A stretch of 58,700 nucleotides of DNA, from positions 1-58,700 of the forward strand of contig JAFXQR010000094.1 in the NCBI GenBank assembly GCA_017526985.1, read 5' to 3'. Shown piece by piece: positions 1-8,452 of this stretch. A program made the position numbers and the translations under genes. The notes below the pieces were generated by a model. The model had not been told where the DNA came from and did no database searches. It worked only from the letters and a program-made list of their open reading frames with translations. The first letter of the stretch is position 1; each line of letters opens with the position of its first letter. This stretch comes from Lachnospiraceae bacterium. GTDB lineage: Bacteria > Bacillota > Clostridia > Lachnospirales > Lachnospiraceae.

Positions 1-437
1 CCACCCTCCATCGTCTTACTCATCCCTCCAATGATCGACGAAGCCAGATCGTAGATCTCTTCTTCATTCCTTGCTGTTCTCATCGGATCATACCCGTACT
101 TACTATCCTTGGGTGATATAAGATTTAAGTCGATCACCTCATATCCCCGGCTCTGCATCAGCGGGGTGTATTGTTTTACCAACTTTCGCTTCGTGATCGG
201 AACAACCAGGCTGGTATGATAACTGTGCAGAATTCTTGGCTCCACAATAGAACAGGTCTTTCCGCTTCCGGTTGTTCCAAGAACAATTATGTTGCCGTTG
301 TCATTTTCCATTCTGGCTGGGAATACCGCACCATCTCCAAGGATGGAGAGGTCGGTGTGCTCTGGATAATCCGCCGGCGTCTTGATCTTCGGTAGATCTT
401 TTATGGCTGGTGTTGTAACAAATCCTATCTGGTTCAT
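1..437 (-). CDS. VirD4/TraG-type type IV coupling protein, N-terminal part (cut by the left edge)
   Basis: The first 145 residues are visible before the window ends. A Walker A loop, GTTGSGKT, sits at residues 54-61 after a strand reading NIIVLG, and is followed by a PRILHSYHTSLVV segment as in VirD4/TraG ATPases. These proteins sit at the membrane and feed relaxase-bound DNA into a conjugation channel. No N-terminal membrane helix is visible before the ATPase fold, so this resembles soluble TcpA/TraG-like variants or relies on a separate membrane partner. The ATG overlaps the upstream stop by four bases (ATGA). Together with the MobV relaxase at 32579 it implies mobilization. Walker B lies outside the window. 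Confidence 0.85.
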   Translation of the reverse strand, partial: MNQIGFVTTPAIKDLPKIKTPADYPEHTDLSILGDGAVFPARMENDNGNIIVLGTTGSGKTCSIVEPRILHSYHTSLVVPITKRKLVKQYTPLMQSRGYEVIDLNLISPKDSKYGYDPMRTARNEEEIYDLASSIIGGMSKTMEG

Positions 438-826
438 CTTTGGAAATCCTTTCTTATGCGGTGGATGTTTGCTGCATATTTTTCCGGAATGTTTTCGATC
501 CGTTCTTCTGCCATTGCAAAAAACTGTGCTATTGAACCAACACGCTCGCTTCCCAACAGAAGGTCGTACGCATTCCGGATCATCCATAAAATAAACTCAT
601 ACTGCTCAGCGCCCTTCAAATCGCTGTAGTCTAATGCGATGGATACGAGAAAATCCGTATGTCCCCCAATATGGATGTTTCCTGCAACCGGTCTGCCGGT
701 GCGGTCCTGATATTCCCGCAACTCCTGCATACATACCCCCGGCAGAGCCACACAGATGTCTTCTTTTTGGTCGGCATATTCCTTTCTTCCACAAATCTCC
801 TTCAACATACTTCTGTAGTCCAACAT
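434..826 (-). CDS. hypothetical protein, 130 aa, upstream of the coupling protein
   Basis: A soluble, mixed alpha/beta protein with no recognised motif. Its stop overlaps the ATG of the coupling-protein gene, so the two are translationally coupled and probably act together. The start follows AAAGGAGAGG with a rather long spacing. A terminator hairpin lies just upstream of the ribosome binding site, separating it from the gene before it. It may be an accessory of conjugation, but that rests only on position. Confidence 0.75.
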   Translation of the reverse strand: MLDYRSMLKEICGRKEYADQKEDICVALPGVCMQELREYQDRTGRPVAGNIHIGGHTDFLVSIALDYSDLKGAEQYEFILWMIRNAYDLLLGSERVGSIAQFFAMAEERIENIPEKYAANIHRIRKDFQR

Positions 827-850
827 TTTCTTTGTTCCTCTCCTTTAAAT

Positions 851-891
851 AAAAAAATCTCACAACTTTATTATACCGAATGTTGTGAGAT
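851..891 (-). terminator. intrinsic terminator after the 101-aa membrane protein
   Basis: On the minus strand the arms ATCTCACAAC and GTTGTGAGAT form a 10-bp stem followed by seven T. It lies between the 958-1263 gene and the 434-826 gene. Confidence 0.85.
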
Positions 892-957
892 GATATTAAG
901 GACTTTTTCCGAATTTTTATATTATTTTATAATTGGTATTATTCTTTTGTATAATCG

Positions 958-1263
958 CTACCTCTCTTCTTTTGCTTCCAGGCGGTTTAAGTTCTTCTCT
1001 GAGCAGATGATCGCTGTGAAAGACACCAGAGCAAACGGTATCCATGTTGGTGCATAATACCAGATCACCTGCATCCCATACTGCTTATGGGAGATCACAT
1101 ACAGGATCAGTAAGACACTGATCGTACATGCCATAACGATCCACGCTATGGAATTTGCAATATGGAAGCGGTGCAGAGACTTCTTTGTTTCCTCATCAGG
1201 CTCTGTCGTATGCGATTTTTGTAATACTGCCGCTTCTTTTATCTTGGTATTTTTCTTGCTCAT
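958..1263 (-). CDS. small membrane protein, 101 aa
   Basis: The protein has a charged N-terminal tail of about 33 residues, then two hydrophobic stretches (about residues 35-58 and 66-86) separated by a short loop, and a charged C-terminus. It is likely a two-helix inner membrane protein. The ATG lies two bases past the upstream stop codon, so translation is probably coupled to the 352-aa gene. Conjugation loci often encode such small membrane proteins, but no family is recognised. Confidence 0.75.
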   Translation of the reverse strand: MSKKNTKIKEAAVLQKSHTTEPDEETKKSLHRFHIANSIAWIVMACTISVLLILYVISHKQYGMQVIWYYAPTWIPFALVSFTAIICSEKNLNRLEAKEER

Positions 1264-1264
1264 T

Positions 1265-2323
1265 TTACGCTATCCCCATTTCTTTCTTAAATGTTTCTTC
1301 AAATGCCAATATAGAAAAACGACTGATCGCCATATTCGCTGCCAGCTGTGTCAGAGAGATATTGTCCAAAAGCCCGTCTGTCGGCTGCGCCTGTGTATCA
1401 AATGGCCGGTCATTGCGTACGGTGCCGGATAAAAATACTTTGCCCATCATCCGGACCATATCAATGATCATATATCGCTGAAACACTTTTAACAGAAACA
1501 TATTCTTAGAAACATAATCGTTCTTCCCGGTCTCATCCCGGTACAATACCCGGATTACATCTTTCTTGGTCGGCAGGAACAGATTGATAAAATATGCGTC
1601 TGAGATTGCCTGTACATCTTCAAAGTACAGTCCCTGGTCGGAAAGGTATTTGCAAAATTCATCCCGAAGCTTTAAAGCGTCCTCTAACGGAATGGAATTC
1701 TGCGGACTATCCGCCAGGAGCGCAGACAGGTATGATTTCTTTGGAAAGTTGATCAAAGATCGTATTGCCCGGCGGTAATTCAGTGCTTTTAAAAAAGCAC
1801 GCTTTACATAGAGCGGATTGGTCTGGTAAGTTACTCCGTAAAAGGAAAACACCTCATTTGAGAAGGTCTTTTCCACGCTCTTCTGTAAAAACAGGATCTT
1901 CTCTTCGCTCCGGATGTGGTCGCTGATCGCTTTTGTCACAACATCATCCGACATACTCTCTTCCCGCCAATGCTGCTTTAAGATCCGTTTGCGTTCTGCA
2001 TAACGCAGGCTTTTATTTGGAGCGGAGGACCAATACAGGTCTTTTTCCAGTATCTTTCGGATCAGTTCTTTTCCATCTTCTTTTTCTTCACAGAAATAGA
2101 ACCCTGTCTGTGTAATCTTTACTTCAACCATATGCCGGCTCAAAGCAAACAACAGCCGGTTCTCCGGCTGGGAAGGATCTGGCGGCGTAGATCGCAGTAA
2201 TATAGATTCGCCTTTCTTTAAATAGAAAGACGGCTCGGCTTTTTTATTTTGTATACGGATCAGATATTCTCCGGACTGCTCCGGCTTCTCTTCTTCGTAT
2301 GAAAACCAGTTCTCAATCTTCAT
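1265..2323 (-). CDS. hypothetical protein, 352 aa
   Basis: I do not recognise this family. The start at MKIENW is chosen because GGAGGAATTTT precedes that ATG; the frame stays open 17 codons further upstream without a binding site. The N-terminal 100 residues look beta-rich (EYLIRIQNKK, FYLKKG, VEVKITQTGFYF). The rest is helical and basic, with one aromatic-rich helix (FLLKVFQRYMIIDMVRM). No transmembrane helix is convincing. It opens the unit that continues into the small membrane protein. Confidence 0.75.
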   Translation of the reverse strand: MKIENWFSYEEEKPEQSGEYLIRIQNKKAEPSFYLKKGESILLRSTPPDPSQPENRLLFALSRHMVEVKITQTGFYFCEEKEDGKELIRKILEKDLYWSSAPNKSLRYAERKRILKQHWREESMSDDVVTKAISDHIRSEEKILFLQKSVEKTFSNEVFSFYGVTYQTNPLYVKRAFLKALNYRRAIRSLINFPKKSYLSALLADSPQNSIPLEDALKLRDEFCKYLSDQGLYFEDVQAISDAYFINLFLPTKKDVIRVLYRDETGKNDYVSKNMFLLKVFQRYMIIDMVRMMGKVFLSGTVRNDRPFDTQAQPTDGLLDNISLTQLAANMAISRFSILAFEETFKKEMGIA

Positions 2324-2383
2324 AAAATTCCTCCGACACGGATCTGTATTATAAAAACCATCCCGTAAATCCATGCGGGATAT

Positions 2384-2402
2384 TATTATATGAAAAATAG
2401 AA
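2384..2402 (-). promoter_or_regulatory. element-wide promoter-like motif, copy 1
   Basis: Minus-strand core ATTTTTCATATAATA about 60 bp upstream of the 352-aa gene. A hairpin (ATCCCG with CGGGAT, about 2359-2380) lies between the motif and the ribosome binding site. Confidence 0.65.
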
Positions 2403-2422
2403 AAATTAACATAATATGGTAT

Positions 2423-2451
2423 AAAAAAGCGGAAGACTTTTCATCTTCCGC
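2423..2451 (-). terminator. intrinsic terminator after the first RadC-like gene
   Basis: Minus-strand stem GCGGAAGA / TCTTCCGC with a 7-nt loop and six T, 12 bp past the stop codon at 2463. Confidence 0.9.
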
Positions 2452-2462
2452 AAGATATAGGA

Positions 2463-3449
2463 TCATTCGTAATCCCGGTCATCACTATCCCCAAATTCAA
2501 ACACCGGCATATCATCTTTCTGCTCTTCCGGTGGCAGATCATTCTCTGTAAATGTGATCTTCGGCAGGGTCTTTATTTCCGGTGTATAGATATGCGGTGC
2601 AGGTGTGGAATGGTCGGCATCTACCAAAAGCTCCGCACTCCAGGCGATCTCTTTTCGTTTCCAGTCTTCGTAACAGATCGGCCGAGTCTGGTCTTTGGAA
2701 GTATAGAACTTCCAGCGTTCCATATGCGACTTATCCACGCCTTTTAATTTCCCGCCGAGTGTATAATCAAAAGTAAGATCCGGATCCAGAAAATGCTGTT
2801 TGTCGATCGCATCAAGCCCCCAGATCCGCCTGATCTCCTCATTTGCAATCTGGAAACTGCCTTTTTTGTCGTTTCTGATCGACACCATAAAGAAGGCATT
2901 ATTCTTCTCGTGCAGTACCGCTGTAGAAGTGTCTTCCTTCAGATTGATCGTTACTACATTATTTACTCTAGGTCCCATTCCGATACAGTTATACATCGCA
3001 ATCAGCCTTGCGTCATCCATCGGCACATCCATACAGATCTTTTTTGCTGCAGAAAAGATCGACCGTACCTGCGGTTCGTGATAATCTGTATGGTTAAAGA
3101 CGAACAATACCTGATCTGCTCCGGATAACGCCACGACACGGGAGATATCCTGGAGACTGACCGGATAGTCCTCCTGATCCCAGTCATATTCGTTAACAGC
3201 TACTCCGATAATGCTGCCCATAGCAGAAAGCATGGCAATCGCAAGAGCGTCTTTCTGCTCCGGAATGCAGTTTTGGACCCGGTGAATGATATCACCGTAG
3301 TCAATCCGTTTCTTGATCGTCAGTTTCTGGTCCCGGTCAAAGCGGTAGTCGCCGGAATCAAAACACGGCGTGATCACCGGGATCCTGGAAAGAGAGAACG
3401 GGTCGTTCTCCGCCAGATATGCTTTTTCCTGATCGTTCAATGCTCTCAT
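2463..3449 (-). CDS. degenerate RadC/JAB-like protein, 328 aa
   Basis: A segment around residues 80-180 (VLFVFNHTDYHEP, FSAAKKICMD, DARLIAMYNC) has the layout of the JAB (MPN) fold seen in the adjacent gene, but the metal-binding signature HxHPxxx..Sxx D is reduced to FNHTDYHEP and looks inactive. The C-terminal 100 residues are acidic and proline-rich and look disordered. The start overlaps the stop of the RadC-like gene upstream (ATGA), so the pair is co-translated. A paralogue that has lost catalysis and serves as a partner is one reading; the homology is inferred from layout only. Confidence 0.6.
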   Translation of the reverse strand: MRALNDQEKAYLAENDPFSLSRIPVITPCFDSGDYRFDRDQKLTIKKRIDYGDIIHRVQNCIPEQKDALAIAMLSAMGSIIGVAVNEYDWDQEDYPVSLQDISRVVALSGADQVLFVFNHTDYHEPQVRSIFSAAKKICMDVPMDDARLIAMYNCIGMGPRVNNVVTINLKEDTSTAVLHEKNNAFFMVSIRNDKKGSFQIANEEIRRIWGLDAIDKQHFLDPDLTFDYTLGGKLKGVDKSHMERWKFYTSKDQTRPICYEDWKRKEIAWSAELLVDADHSTPAPHIYTPEIKTLPKITFTENDLPPEEQKDDMPVFEFGDSDDRDYE

Positions 3450-4225
3450 AGGTCACGCTCCTCCGTATAATGCAGACCATCCTGTGCCAGAACGGCTTCC
3501 TTATGGGTCACCCGCATCCCCTGCAGGTCATATTCCATCGCATGATTACTGTTTGCAATGCGTTCCAGCTCGGAGGAGTAATAATGGTTCTCCGGCTCTA
3601 CGCCCAATTCGTAGATCTTCTTTTCTTTTAAGGAATACATCGCTGCAATATTGATCTTACGTTCTTCGTCATAATACTCTGATACGATCACAGAATCCAT
3701 CACTTCGATGCCATACAGCTTCAGATAAGCTGTCATGTGCTGCGCTGCACGAAAATCCTCTACCGACGGGTGAAACTGTTCCCAGACCGATCCCATAAAC
3801 GGGTGGTTATGTACCAGCAGGACCTTCTTTGCATCGGTCAGCATCAGTGCTTTTAAGAATTCCCGGCTGAACAGCTCTACTTTTCCCTGTGCTCCGACAC
3901 CACAGGTATATAATGCCGTCGGGAAAGCATTCTCGTCCATCAGAAGACACATCTGAACTTCCCTTGCCAAAGGAGAGATCTGTTTTCCGACCACTTTAAG
4001 AGCGTCCGCTACTGTAAGGATCGGACTCTGCGCATAGCAGTAGCGTTCCAGGCCGATATGCGTATGATCTGTCGGCAGCCGGTTCTCTTCCCGGTTGATC
4101 TCTAATATCTTTTCCCGTACTCCGGAGCTTTTAAATGCATAGGTCTTTGCTCCTGCATAATCCGATAATGTCGCCATTTTATCATCCTTTAAATGTTCAT
4201 AGATTGAACGGATCTCATCTGCCAT
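3446..4225 (-). CDS. RadC-like JAB-domain protein, 259 aa
   Basis: Residues about 85-190 match the RadC/JAB fold: REVQMCLLMDENAF, a VKVGAQGK-type turn, then LLVHNHPFMG and PSVEDFRAA, which give the zinc motif HNHP..S..D. Family members are metal-dependent JAMM-type enzymes common on plasmids and prophages and often linked to DNA repair, though RadC function is unsettled. The N-terminal 80 residues and a C-terminal tail of about 60 are specific to this protein. The start at MADEIRS follows GGAGGTGGATTT; upstream in-frame codons have no binding site. It is followed in overlap by a degenerate paralogue. Confidence 0.8.
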   Translation of the reverse strand: MADEIRSIYEHLKDDKMATLSDYAGAKTYAFKSSGVREKILEINREENRLPTDHTHIGLERYCYAQSPILTVADALKVVGKQISPLAREVQMCLLMDENAFPTALYTCGVGAQGKVELFSREFLKALMLTDAKKVLLVHNHPFMGSVWEQFHPSVEDFRAAQHMTAYLKLYGIEVMDSVIVSEYYDEERKINIAAMYSLKEKKIYELGVEPENHYYSSELERIANSNHAMEYDLQGMRVTHKEAVLAQDGLHYTEERDL

Positions 4226-4240
4226 AAATCCACCTCCGTA

Positions 4241-4258
4241 CGATATTATATGAGAAAT
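4241..4258 (-). promoter_or_regulatory. element-wide promoter-like motif, copy 2
   Basis: Minus-strand TTATTTCTCATATAAT, with a perfect TATAAT, very close (about 20 bp) to the RadC-like start. The T tract is interrupted by one C compared with other copies. Confidence 0.6.
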
Positions 4259-4274
4259 AAGATCAGAACACAAG

Positions 4275-4304
4275 AAAAAGGACCATCCACAAGGACAGTC
4301 CTTT
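4275..4304 (-). terminator. intrinsic terminator after the 978-aa gene
   Basis: Minus-strand AAAGGAC / GTCCTTT stem with a 14-nt loop and a T-rich tail, located between the 978-aa gene and the next promoter motif. Confidence 0.8.
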
Positions 4305-4329
4305 ACGCCTTCACTATTTTTTCACTATT

Positions 4330-7266
4330 TTACATTCCCATCGCTTTGCTTTCCACAAAGTTCTTTACGGTCTCAAAGGAAGGGTGTACATGGTTTGCCA
4401 GATTCTGTGCGATGTCATCCAGTCCCCGGAAATCTTCACCGTTACCGGCCAGGTGTGATACCAGGATATCCTTTGTATCTACGCCGGCGTGTTTCTCAGC
4501 AAATACTTCCTGGGAACGACCGTATGCAGCCTTCAAAGTCTTGTCATCCATATCGATGCCCAGACGCTCTGCCATCGTATGCACATACTTCATCGACTCT
4601 ACCGCTTTTTCATAACCAAGCATCTCCATCGGCATCATCTTTGCGATCGTACTGTCGGTCTGACGGGCAGCATCCAGAGCATTTAAGAGCACTTTTGCCT
4701 TATCCTCTGTAGAAAGTTTCTGTGCGGACATATACGCTGCGGTAAACGCCGGTGTATGCACATCGAAGCCCTTGACCGGCTCATCCTCAGTAAACCCGGC
4801 TTCCTTCGTCAGGGTACCAAGTGCCTTTTCATTCAGACCAAGGTCTTTGCAGATCGATTCCAGCGCTGCTTTTCCGGCATCTGCCATCTTGTAGAATTCC
4901 GGAGTCTTCTTCAGCTCTTTATGGGACATATTATAGACACTCTCCAAAGCCCGTCTTTGCGGAACACCGCTCTTTACAGCATCTTCCAGCGCCATATTCT
5001 GCATCGGGGAAAGGGTCGCTGCCTGTGCTTCCTTACCCATGATGATCACATGCTTATTATTGAGGTTATTACGCACGGTCTGCTTTGCAGCCAGATTATC
5101 CTGTGCCGCTACCAATTCGTTTGCAATTTCCCCAAGACGTTTCTGGGATTCACCCATTTTTGCTGCTGTATATGCCTCACTACCGAAGTTCTTTGCCGCT
5201 GTAGCGACATTTTCTGCAGCTACCATAGTTTCTCCGACTTTCTTGTATAAATTCAGATAAGCCAGGTTTGCTTTTTCGAAGACATTCAGATGATCTTTAT
5301 TGCTTAAAGCTGCGATCGCTTCGGATTTTTCAGCTTCCAGCTCAAAAGTCTTATGGCGCTGTTTTTCCAGGTCACGACCACGATCACCGAACTCTGCCAT
5401 AATGTTGTGCAGATCTTCACGCTCCTGCTTCAGACCCTCGATCAGCATACCAGCTTTCGCTACCTCACGGTCTGCCTTCTTGATCTGTCTCTCCAGAGAT
5501 TTCTTCTGCATCTGGATGGAAGTCAGCTTAATATCAACTGCAGCCGTCTGCAGCTCTACACCAACCGTTTTGCGTACCACATCCAGGTCGTTCTTGAAGT
5601 TCTTGATCTCGTTCGGAAGATCTTTTGCACCTCTTGCCAGGCCTTCACCAACCTTCTGTGTATACTCGCCGATGGTGATCGGAAGCTTCACAACGTCCAT
5701 TGCCATACCGGAAGCTACCTGGCCGATCATCTCTGCGCTCTGTCCAACCTTCATAAAAGCATCTACAACATTTCCGAGAGCTTCTTTACACGGTTCGATC
5801 TTCTCTGCAGCAAAATCTTTTGCGGCGCTGGCAGCTTCCTTACCCTTCTCAAGTGCTTCTCCAGCCTTCTGTGCAACGAAATCCTTTGCCTGGTTAAGAC
5901 CATTCATCACATCTTCATACGGACTGGTCTTTCCAAACCAGTTCTCGTCGTGCAGGTTCTGGTAGAACTCTTTCATATCTTCCAGACTCTCTGCGTGGTT
6001 AAGATACATCAACGGTTCGTAGAGACGCAGAAATCTCTTTGCATCTTCGCTCGCACGAGACAAGTCGTTCTTTTCTGCCAGCTCGATTGCCTTCAGCATC
6101 TGGCAGGAGTGCATACCGCCGGTAACCGTATCCAAAAACTCTTCGGACTTATCATGAAACTTTTTGTACACACCTGCGATTGCATCGTTTACCTTATCCA
6201 TCAGGTCACGGACATTCATAACCGCATTGCTGAATGCGGTAGCAGCCTTCTTTGCAGCATCTTGGAAGAAGTAGACCACAGAGGTCTTTGCTTTGGATAC
6301 TTCATCCTTTGCTGCGTCCACTACCGCATGGAAATAATTCTGTCTCGCAGTGTGCCATTCTGCTCTTGCCTGCTCCATAGCGGCTCTTGCAGCATCCAGT
6401 TCATCCTGGATACTTCTGGCCGGATCTGCTGCTGTACGGTTAAAATTGATGTAATCGTCAATGGTGTCGTCTTCCACGCCGGCGGTCTTCATTTCTTCGA
6501 CACCATAATTGGTAGCGATCGCCAGAGCATTTACCCTGCTTCCGCACTCGGTGATCTCGTCGCAGAGATCCTGATAGTCGATGGTCGCTTGATGAACCGA
6601 GGCCTCTACCTCGCTCATCTCTTCCAAAGAATTCCGCAGATATTCCGGCATTCTGCTTGCATTGACGCCATTTCTGGCCAGAGCATCCTCGATATCCATA
6701 TCAGCAGCTCTGGTAAGCTCTGCATCGTTCATTTCTCTGGCTTCAAAGATTGCTCCATAGAGGTTCTCACGAAGAGACTGCAGCATGGAATTCTGCTCTT
6801 CCGACAGTGTTCCCGCTTCCTGCGTCTGAAAGATCTCTTTTGCGGAGTATACCATTGTGCCGATCAGATCTGCTCTCTCACGGACACTGATATCCGGATT
6901 TTTCGCACGCTCCATCAGATCGTTTACGATCGTATTGACCACGGATGCAGGATTGTTATCCAGATCATTCTGATCAAAATGAATCCCTGCGCTGCGGACC
7001 GGCTGACTTCCAACATTCAGGTCTCTTGCCAGTGTCTGCATCGTTTTTTGTGCTCCACCGTTTTTGATCATTTCCGCGATATCTTCCATCATATTCTTTA
7101 TCGCCTTTGCGCTGTGGAGCTCGACATTGATCGCCGCCTTGACTCCCTCGATCTGAGCATGGTTCGGATCCCCTTCTAATCCGCTTGCTGCAGAAGAAGC
7201 ATCCCCCAGTATATCTCTGCCATACCCTATAAGATTCTCCAACGCTTTTTCTGTCTCTGTTGCCAT
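4330..7266 (-). CDS. large coiled-coil protein, 978 aa
   Basis: Almost wholly helical and highly charged. It is rich in Ala, Glu, Lys and Met, with several long heptad-like stretches (KSLERQIKKADREVAKAGM, EKGKEAASAAKDFAAEK) and a Val/Lys-rich repeat zone resembling LEA or apolipoprotein-type amphipathic helices around residues 470-580. No transmembrane segment, signal peptide or catalytic motif is seen. The start at MATETEK follows AAGGAGAAAAACT. It is the last gene of a unit with two small genes upstream. A structural or scaffold role (conjugation, or protein bound to DNA or membrane) is possible but unproven. Confidence 0.75.
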   Translation of the reverse strand: MATETEKALENLIGYGRDILGDASSAASGLEGDPNHAQIEGVKAAINVELHSAKAIKNMMEDIAEMIKNGGAQKTMQTLARDLNVGSQPVRSAGIHFDQNDLDNNPASVVNTIVNDLMERAKNPDISVRERADLIGTMVYSAKEIFQTQEAGTLSEEQNSMLQSLRENLYGAIFEAREMNDAELTRAADMDIEDALARNGVNASRMPEYLRNSLEEMSEVEASVHQATIDYQDLCDEITECGSRVNALAIATNYGVEEMKTAGVEDDTIDDYINFNRTAADPARSIQDELDAARAAMEQARAEWHTARQNYFHAVVDAAKDEVSKAKTSVVYFFQDAAKKAATAFSNAVMNVRDLMDKVNDAIAGVYKKFHDKSEEFLDTVTGGMHSCQMLKAIELAEKNDLSRASEDAKRFLRLYEPLMYLNHAESLEDMKEFYQNLHDENWFGKTSPYEDVMNGLNQAKDFVAQKAGEALEKGKEAASAAKDFAAEKIEPCKEALGNVVDAFMKVGQSAEMIGQVASGMAMDVVKLPITIGEYTQKVGEGLARGAKDLPNEIKNFKNDLDVVRKTVGVELQTAAVDIKLTSIQMQKKSLERQIKKADREVAKAGMLIEGLKQEREDLHNIMAEFGDRGRDLEKQRHKTFELEAEKSEAIAALSNKDHLNVFEKANLAYLNLYKKVGETMVAAENVATAAKNFGSEAYTAAKMGESQKRLGEIANELVAAQDNLAAKQTVRNNLNNKHVIIMGKEAQAATLSPMQNMALEDAVKSGVPQRRALESVYNMSHKELKKTPEFYKMADAGKAALESICKDLGLNEKALGTLTKEAGFTEDEPVKGFDVHTPAFTAAYMSAQKLSTEDKAKVLLNALDAARQTDSTIAKMMPMEMLGYEKAVESMKYVHTMAERLGIDMDDKTLKAAYGRSQEVFAEKHAGVDTKDILVSHLAGNGEDFRGLDDIAQNLANHVHPSFETVKNFVESKAMGM

Positions 7267-7291
7267 AGTTTTTCTCCTTTCCCTGGCACTT

Positions 7292-7453
7292 TTATTTTTC
7301 CATATCATTATCCTGCATCAATTCATCCAGAAACGGATTTTGTGCAGGTAATACAGGTTCTTTCTTGATTTCGGTCTCATCTGCGCTTGCAGCTTTTGAA
7401 TCCAGACCATATTTCTTGATCTGATCTTCTGTCAGAATATCTTTTACGATCAT
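7292..7453 (-). CDS. small acidic protein, 53 aa
   Basis: Runs from ATG at 7453 (MIVKDILTEDQIKKYGLDSK) to TAA at 7292. It has an ideal site, GGAAAGGAGG, six bases before the ATG. The peptide is acidic with a proline-containing C-terminal half (PVLPAQNPFLDE) and no known domain. It sits 25 bp upstream of the 978-aa gene and directly after a tandem array of hairpin-forming 27-bp units, which is therefore its leader. Confidence 0.65.
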   Translation of the reverse strand: MIVKDILTEDQIKKYGLDSKAASADETEIKKEPVLPAQNPFLDELMQDNDMEK

Positions 7454-7469
7454 AGTACACCTCCTTTCC

Positions 7470-7574
7470 GGGGCGCAGCAAAGCTGCTGTCCTTTCGGGG
7501 CGCAGCAAAGCTGCTGTCCTTTCGGGGCGCCGCTGTGCGGCTGCCCTTTCGGGGCGCAGCAAAGCTGCTGTCCC
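7470..7574 (-). repeat. four tandem 27-bp hairpin units in the leader of the 53-aa gene
   Basis: Units start at 7470, 7497, 7524 and 7551 with an exact 27-bp period; each begins GGGGCGC and ends near CTTTC. Each contains a small inverted repeat, GCAGC..GCTGC. Unit 3 has GCCGC..GCGGC instead, so both arms changed together, which supports a selected RNA or DNA hairpin. A single unit of the same family occurs at 56892 before another gene. Confidence 0.85.
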
Positions 7575-7886
7575 TTATCTCTCCGGCCCGTCCTGGTCTT
7601 TTACAGTCTCTTCGATCGCAGAGATCATCTCATCAAATGTCATCTGATAGACCTCCTGGCCACTCTCATTTTCATAGCGCTTCATATCTAACCCCTTGGG
7701 GTATCCGGACTGCTGAATATACATATCGTATCTCTGGTCCTCAATCCCGGATGCTACATTAAACTGCAGCAAGATAAAGGGTTCTTCTTTATAGTCAAGA
7801 AACAAAGTTCCAAGCGGTTTCGACATTGCGATCCGGAGCACTTCCCGCAGATCCTGGTCGTCACCGACTTTAATCTGATTTGCCAT
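7575..7886 (-). CDS. hypothetical protein, 103 aa
   Basis: A short soluble alpha/beta protein (KPLGTLFLDYKEEPFILLQF in the middle) with a polar C-terminal tail. No family is recognised. It begins the unit that continues through the 27-bp repeats to the 53-aa and 978-aa genes. A Shine-Dalgarno-like GGGAGGATAAAATT precedes the ATG. Confidence 0.7.
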   Translation of the reverse strand: MANQIKVGDDQDLREVLRIAMSKPLGTLFLDYKEEPFILLQFNVASGIEDQRYDMYIQQSGYPKGLDMKRYENESGQEVYQMTFDEMISAIEETVKDQDGPER

Positions 7887-7918
7887 AATTTTATCCTCCC
7901 ATAAACATAATTTTTCAA

Positions 7919-7938
7919 TGATATATGAAAAATTAAAT
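7919..7938 (-). promoter_or_regulatory. element-wide promoter-like motif, copy 3
   Basis: Minus-strand ATTTTTCATATATCA, 33 bp upstream of the 103-aa gene and directly downstream of a terminator. Confidence 0.65.
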
Positions 7939-7975
7939 AAAAAAAAAACAGAACAGGTTGTTTTTACCTGTTCTG
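7937..7975 (-). terminator. intrinsic terminator after the 141-aa gene
   Basis: Minus-strand 10-bp stem CAGAACAGGT / ACCTGTTCTG with a 7-nt loop, followed by a run of nine or more T. Confidence 0.95.
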
Positions 7976-8023
7976 CAGTCGTATATAAAACAAAAACTAC
8001 TTTCTCTCAGCATTTATTCCGTT

Positions 8024-8449
8024 TTACTCTTTCTCCAACCCAGGGCCAATCAGATCTTCCGGCGGAACAATGTTGTATCGCTTATACTCCTCCATTCCTT
8101 CTTCCGGGTTTTCCACATCCGAAAAAACCATCTTGTAGCCGGCGATAAGCTGCACGCTCTCGTTTGTTACCAGGATATCGCATTGCGGTTTATGAGCATA
8201 ACAGAAGGTTGCTGTCACGGATTGTCCGTCTGTAAGCTTTTCGGAGATTTCTTCCAGCGCCTGGTTATACGGAGCACGGTCGTTTTCTCTGGATAGTGCC
8301 TCCATATTGTTTGCTGCATAGATTGTTATGGAGTTCTCGGTCACCGAGTACCCATCCTTTTGGAACGGTAAAAGCGTATCCCGGATGATCTCTTTTATCT
8401 CCGGAGCCGCTTCTTTTGTATCAAAATACAGTGCCTGCCAGTTTGCCAT
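8024..8449 (-). CDS. hypothetical protein, 141 aa
   Basis: No family recognised. Alternating strands and helices are suggested by GYSVTENSITIYAAN and SVTATFCYAHKPQCDILVT, and no membrane segment is seen. It is the last of four short genes packed with gaps of 2-3 bp (9126, 8740, 8453, 8024), so they are one unit. GGGAGATAAGCT precedes the ATG. Confidence 0.7.
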   Translation of the reverse strand: MANWQALYFDTKEAAPEIKEIIRDTLLPFQKDGYSVTENSITIYAANNMEALSRENDRAPYNQALEEISEKLTDGQSVTATFCYAHKPQCDILVTNESVQLIAGYKMVFSDVENPEEGMEEYKRYNIVPPEDLIGPGLEKE

Positions 8450-8452
8450 AGC

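Noticed and set aside
5353-7179. 608-codon rightward open frame.
   Set aside because: Antisense shadow of the 978-aa coiled-coil gene; Cys/His/Leu-rich composition typical of reverse frames and no ribosome binding site.
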